64,000 nucleotides of DNA from Corella eumyota (taxonomy: Eukaryota > Chordata > Ascidiacea > Phlebobranchia > Corellidae). Shown here one piece after another: positions 60,776 through 64,000 of this stretch (its first letter is position 1; each line of letters begins with the position of its first letter). The translations under genes were made by a program, and so were the position numbers. The stretch covers positions 15,710,591-15,774,590 of the forward strand of contig OY720100.1 in the NCBI GenBank assembly GCA_963082875.1. Direction: 5' to 3'. A model generated the notes under the pieces. The model saw only the letters and a list, made by a program, of their open reading frames with translations. It was not told the origin of the DNA and ran no database searches.

Positions 60776-61093
60776 GATTTTTAGGGAATAGAAAATTAAG
60801 GAAACCAAAAAAGCAGAGGCGGGATCGTAAAAATAATAAAACGCGGAAATTCCGTTGACTGTTTATTTGTATTTAAGTCAATAATATTTTAAAAATTAAA
60901 CTGAATTACCCCAAAAAGGGGTAGGGTAAGCTTATTTTTCTAAAAAGAGTTTAATTACTGGTATTTTGTGTTCAATCAAATAACAGTATCTTTTAATAAA
61001 CAGTCAATGAAATATCCGCGTTTTCCGCGTGTTATTATTTAAGATTCCGCCTCTCCGTTTTCGCTTTCCTTTAATTTCCGCTCCCTTATTTTC
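60776..61093. repeat. snap-back element before A5 exon 5
   Basis: Same site and structure as in A2-A4; marks the surviving part of A5 intron 4. Confidence 0.8.
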
Positions 61094-61157
61094 AGGCGAA
61101 CCGGTTAAAACACTTATTAGTTCGGTACCATATTTATTTCTAAACCGTTTGTTTTAG

Positions 61158-61876
61158 AGCCTTGGCATTCCAGCAATTCTGCTTACGATCATTGACCTGA
61201 TTTCGTTTATTCTGTTTGTGATAAGCGCCAGTTTTTGCTGTCGTCTTAACTCAGCAATGGGATTGCCTGCTTGTGGTTGTTGTGGAGGGGTTTGTACGTT
61301 ATAGCGTTTTACTCTTTAATTAACTTTAAAAAAACAGGCTGATATTGCATTTCACTGAGTCAATTTTACAAAATTACATATTTTTATCAACATCATAATA
61401 ATATCACCCCAATTCTTTAGTTGTACAAGTTTAAAATATGATTAACCTTATGATATCACCCCGACCTCAGTCACAAGTTGTACAAATTTAAGATAATATT
61501 GGCATTATGATATTACCCCAACTCAGTATCAAGCTGTACAAGTTTAAGAAAATATTGACCTTATGATATCACCCCAACCCCAGTCACAAGTTGTACAAAT
61601 TTAAGATAATATTGACCTTATGAAATTACCCCAAACCCAGTCACAAGTTGTACAAATTTAAGATAATATTGACCTTATGATATTACCCCAACCCAGTCAC
61701 AAACTGTACAAATTTAAGATATTATTGGCCTTATGAAATTATCCAAACCCATTCACAAGTTGTACAAGTTTTAACGCATACTAGAAACTAAAAACCTAAA
61801 TTATTTTATATTTTAGAACGGGCCAGTTGTCGTAGCACAAACCACCGGGCAGCAGCCTCCAGCATATAAACCTTAA
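61158..61876 (+). pseudogene. A5: orphan exons 5 and 6 of an A-type CD20-like gene
   Basis: Exon 5 at 61158-61289 (IPAILLTIIDLISFILFVISA and the Cys-rich GLPACGCCGG) and exon 6 at 61817-61876 (NGPVVVAQTTGQQPPAYKP, stop) are intact with splice signals. Exons 1-3 are absent. Exon 4 is reduced to traces at about 60715-60750, where the acceptor CATTGTAACATAG occurs twice and the exon end TTTTTGGGG|GGTTAG remains. The exons sit downstream of B3 on the same strand and in the same phase, so they could serve as alternative 3' exons of B3; otherwise they are a remnant. Confidence 0.85.
61395..61770 (+). repeat. 56-57 bp minisatellite in A5 last intron
   Basis: About six to seven units, similar in length to A2. 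Confidence 0.88.
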
Positions 61877-62288
61877 TCAAAAATATACAGCATTATATTA
61901 TTATGTTTAACTTATACAATCACTCTTTAATTGAAAATTAATATATATCTAAGCTAACGCATGATTATTAATGATTTCTTGATTCTTATTGCTGTAACTT
62001 TACCATATAAACTACCTTATATTAATGCTCTTTAAATGATAAGTTTAAATGACTGTTGTGACTATTAATGTGTAATCACCTATATATTTAAATAAAATAT
62101 TTACCAAATCTAGTGAAATTTTGATCTTATGCTATTTAAAAAAAGCAATTTTTATTAAAGCTTAATAGCGCAATAAGCTTTAATATGCGGTTATCTAATA
62201 CCTGTTTATATATATTTAAACGAAATAACCCAGTATCTATAAATCACCACACCACAAAAAAGCTTACTTTCTGTTTAGTCTTTATGCA

Positions 62289-62330
62289 TAGTGTAGAGGG
62301 GGAATTTAAATAGTGTAGAGGGGGAATTTT
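62289..62330 (+). repeat. duplicated TAGTGTAGAGGGGGAATTT upstream of B4
   Basis: Same pair as before B2 and B3. Confidence 0.75.
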
Positions 62331-62464
62331 GATATTGACGCATTCGATCAAAATTTAAAGCAAAGTAGGAGCGGAAATTTTAAGGAAATTCACCAACATA
62401 CCATCAGCGACTAAATTCATAGTTTTCAATACTAACACAGTTTCGATGTATACGTCACGCAGTC

Positions 62465-62472
62465 TATATAAG
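62465..62472 (+). promoter_or_regulatory. TATA box of B4
   Basis: TATATAAG 112 bp before the B4 ATG, in the conserved B-type promoter context. Confidence 0.75.
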
Positions 62473-62576
62473 AAAATTAAAAAAAAATAAATTAAACTTT
62501 GTAAAAAAAAACTATAAATTAAAAAAAACTATCAAATTCTTAAATAATTTAGACGTTGTTATTCAAAGTAAATAAA

Positions 62577-63648
62577 ATGATTATGCAACAGCTAGTAGCT
62601 AGTAGAAAACGTACTATGCGCTCTTTAGCTGTAAGTATTTAAGTTAAAAATAAATAAATATATAAGCTAACACTTAAATGTAAGCTAACTGTATTAAAAA
62701 TAGACAAAAATTTATATTATTTATTAAATGATTAAAATAAAACATTTTTCGTAGTAATTGATTAGCAAAAAAATATGATTTTTAAATGATTTTTTTTTTC
62801 TATTAGATACTTGAAATTATTTTCGGAGAGGCTGTGATTATTTTAGACATTATTAATTTTGCTGTCCTAAGTGGAATCTCTTTAACATATTACGACGGCA
62901 TTTCGTGCGGAATATGGGTAAAAATAATCTTAAAATGTTTAAAAAATACAATATTAGTAAATAACATTTATAACATAGATTTAAATGGCTGAAAATTTTA
63001 ATTTTAAAGTAAGGTTTAGCGTAAACTGTAATGAATAAAACTTGTTTTAAAGAGCAATTTTAAACTTTATCAAAATGGTAAAACTATTTTTGATTTTAGC
63101 TTGTAGTTACTGGCTCGCTGGGTATGTCTGCTTCTTATAAAGACTCATCCGTATGTCAGGTGAATAACATCACAACCTTTATAAAAGTGCTTTAAAAAAC
63201 ATTTGTTTAATGTTGTCGTTTTTGTTTACAGATCAACGCGCATTTAACTTTTAGTATTCTTGGCAGTTTATTCAGCATATCGCTAGCCTTTGTCGGTATT
63301 CGCTGGATAGGATACCTTAACCTTATTAAAGTAGGTCATCTTAAAAAACTAATTTTTAAAATGTAGAAAGGATTTTGAAGACAAAAGCTTAATTTTTACT
63401 GACTATTTTATCATTATTTGCTAATCCCTGATGTAAAAATGCCATTTTTTTGACACTTAAAGATAAAGTCGACTGTTTAAAACATAAATTATGCACATTT
63501 TTTATTCTAACAGGAAGCATCCCTATATCTTGCAATTATAATTGGATTTATCGGAGTGGTTTGTTTTATTCTTTGTGTAGTTAGCGCAGTTTATTGTTGT
63601 CAAGTGAATACGTTGCTAGGAAACGGAAACTGTTGTGGAGGCAGTCAG
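62577..63648 (+). CDS. CD20/MS4A-like gene B4, exons 1-5 (last exon beyond window)
   Basis: Exons 62577-62630, 62807-62917, 63100-63159, 63232-63330, 63514-63648; all phase 0; 153 residues so far. Exon 2 begins ILEIIFGEAV where B1-B3 have MLE. TM segments, SSVCQ, and post-TM4 CCQVNTLLGNGNCCGG match B3. The exon 5 donor is CAG|GTAATA, canonical. The sequence after exon 5 follows B3 intron 5 to the end of the window, so a PPAY exon 6 is expected about 0.9 kb after exon 5. Confidence 0.9.
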
Positions 63649-64000
63649 GTAATAAAAACTTTTTTAAATATTCTAAAAATTTTTTTGTTTTAATTTTTCA
63701 CGTTTTTAGCGATATAATTTTTGTCATTGATTTTCAAAAATTGAATTAGACAACTTTGTCGATGATTCAATCTCATGCGTTTTGGTAGATTCACGTCATT
63801 TCCCTTATTGTACTCTTAACGATTTATTTATAGTAATAACATTTCCAAATATTATGACCAAACTTACACATCAAAAAATCCAACGTGACTTCTGTTAATT
63901 TTTTTTGATGAGTAATTTAGTGTTCTGATTCCATGACTGTTTAACAGTTATTACCGTGATGTGACCATATCAAGTTAAAGGTATTATTCAGATGTAAATG

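Noticed and set aside
1-64000. CRISPR arrays, bacterial operons, prophage
   Set aside because: The sequence is eukaryotic with spliced genes; the tandem repeats are minisatellites without spacer structure.

Overview
The window looks like AT-rich nuclear DNA of a tunicate, most likely a Ciona-type sea squirt. The genes are compact and intron-bearing with GT-AG introns, and several have TATA boxes. The families are animal ones (NOL10, GCHFR, twinfilin, Id HLH proteins, CD20/MS4A-like four-TM proteins). Many copies of a ~280 bp tRNA-derived SINE are scattered through introns and spacers. The genus is inferred from gene content and style, not from a database match.

Layout. 1-1270 is a 22-bp minisatellite lying in an intron of a NOL10-like gene, whose first seven coding exons run leftwards from 3503 to 1337. 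GCHFR (4097-3837, minus) is a single-exon gene. A complete nine-exon twinfilin gene (9384-5775, minus) follows. Next is a ~28 kb regulatory-looking territory holding three Id-type HLH genes: Id-1 (plus, 11079-11456, intronless), Id-2 (minus, 19839-19123, three exons) and Id-3 (minus, 31710-31372, intronless). Each has a TATA box 90-120 bp before its ATG. A tRNA-Lys(CTT) gene sits at 22465-22537 (minus).

The Id territory carries structure not explained by its genes. Six copies of a composite motif CAGAC-N5-GGCGCC-N4/6-CACCTG match the known geometry of BMP/SMAD response elements and add an invariant E-box. A ~283 bp element lies upstream of both Id-2 and Id-3 in opposite orientation. There are six exact TGACGTCA sites within 6.1 kb, a cluster of GTCACGTG boxes, and several RBPJ-like TGGGAA sites. 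Together they suggest an Id locus wired directly to BMP/SMAD signalling.

From 37.4 kb to the end is a tandem array of CD20/MS4A-like genes on the plus strand. They have six coding exons with all introns in phase 0, one TM helix in each of exons 2-5, a Cys-rich stretch after TM4, and a C-terminal PPAY motif in intact tails. Two types alternate: A (A1 at 37471, A2 at 41134, A3 at 48421, A4 at 54041, orphan 3' exons A5 at 61158) and B (B1 at 46843, B2 at 52463, B3 at 58178, B4 at 62577 running off the window). A 5,620 bp unit containing B1+A3 is repeated almost perfectly as B2+A4. In B1 and B2 the last two exons have been replaced by the upstream region of an A gene. A2 is broken in exon 5 by a 1.77 kb insertion and carries an expanded 21-bp coding minisatellite in exon 1. 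The array is being reshaped by unequal exchange, mobile elements and minisatellite growth.
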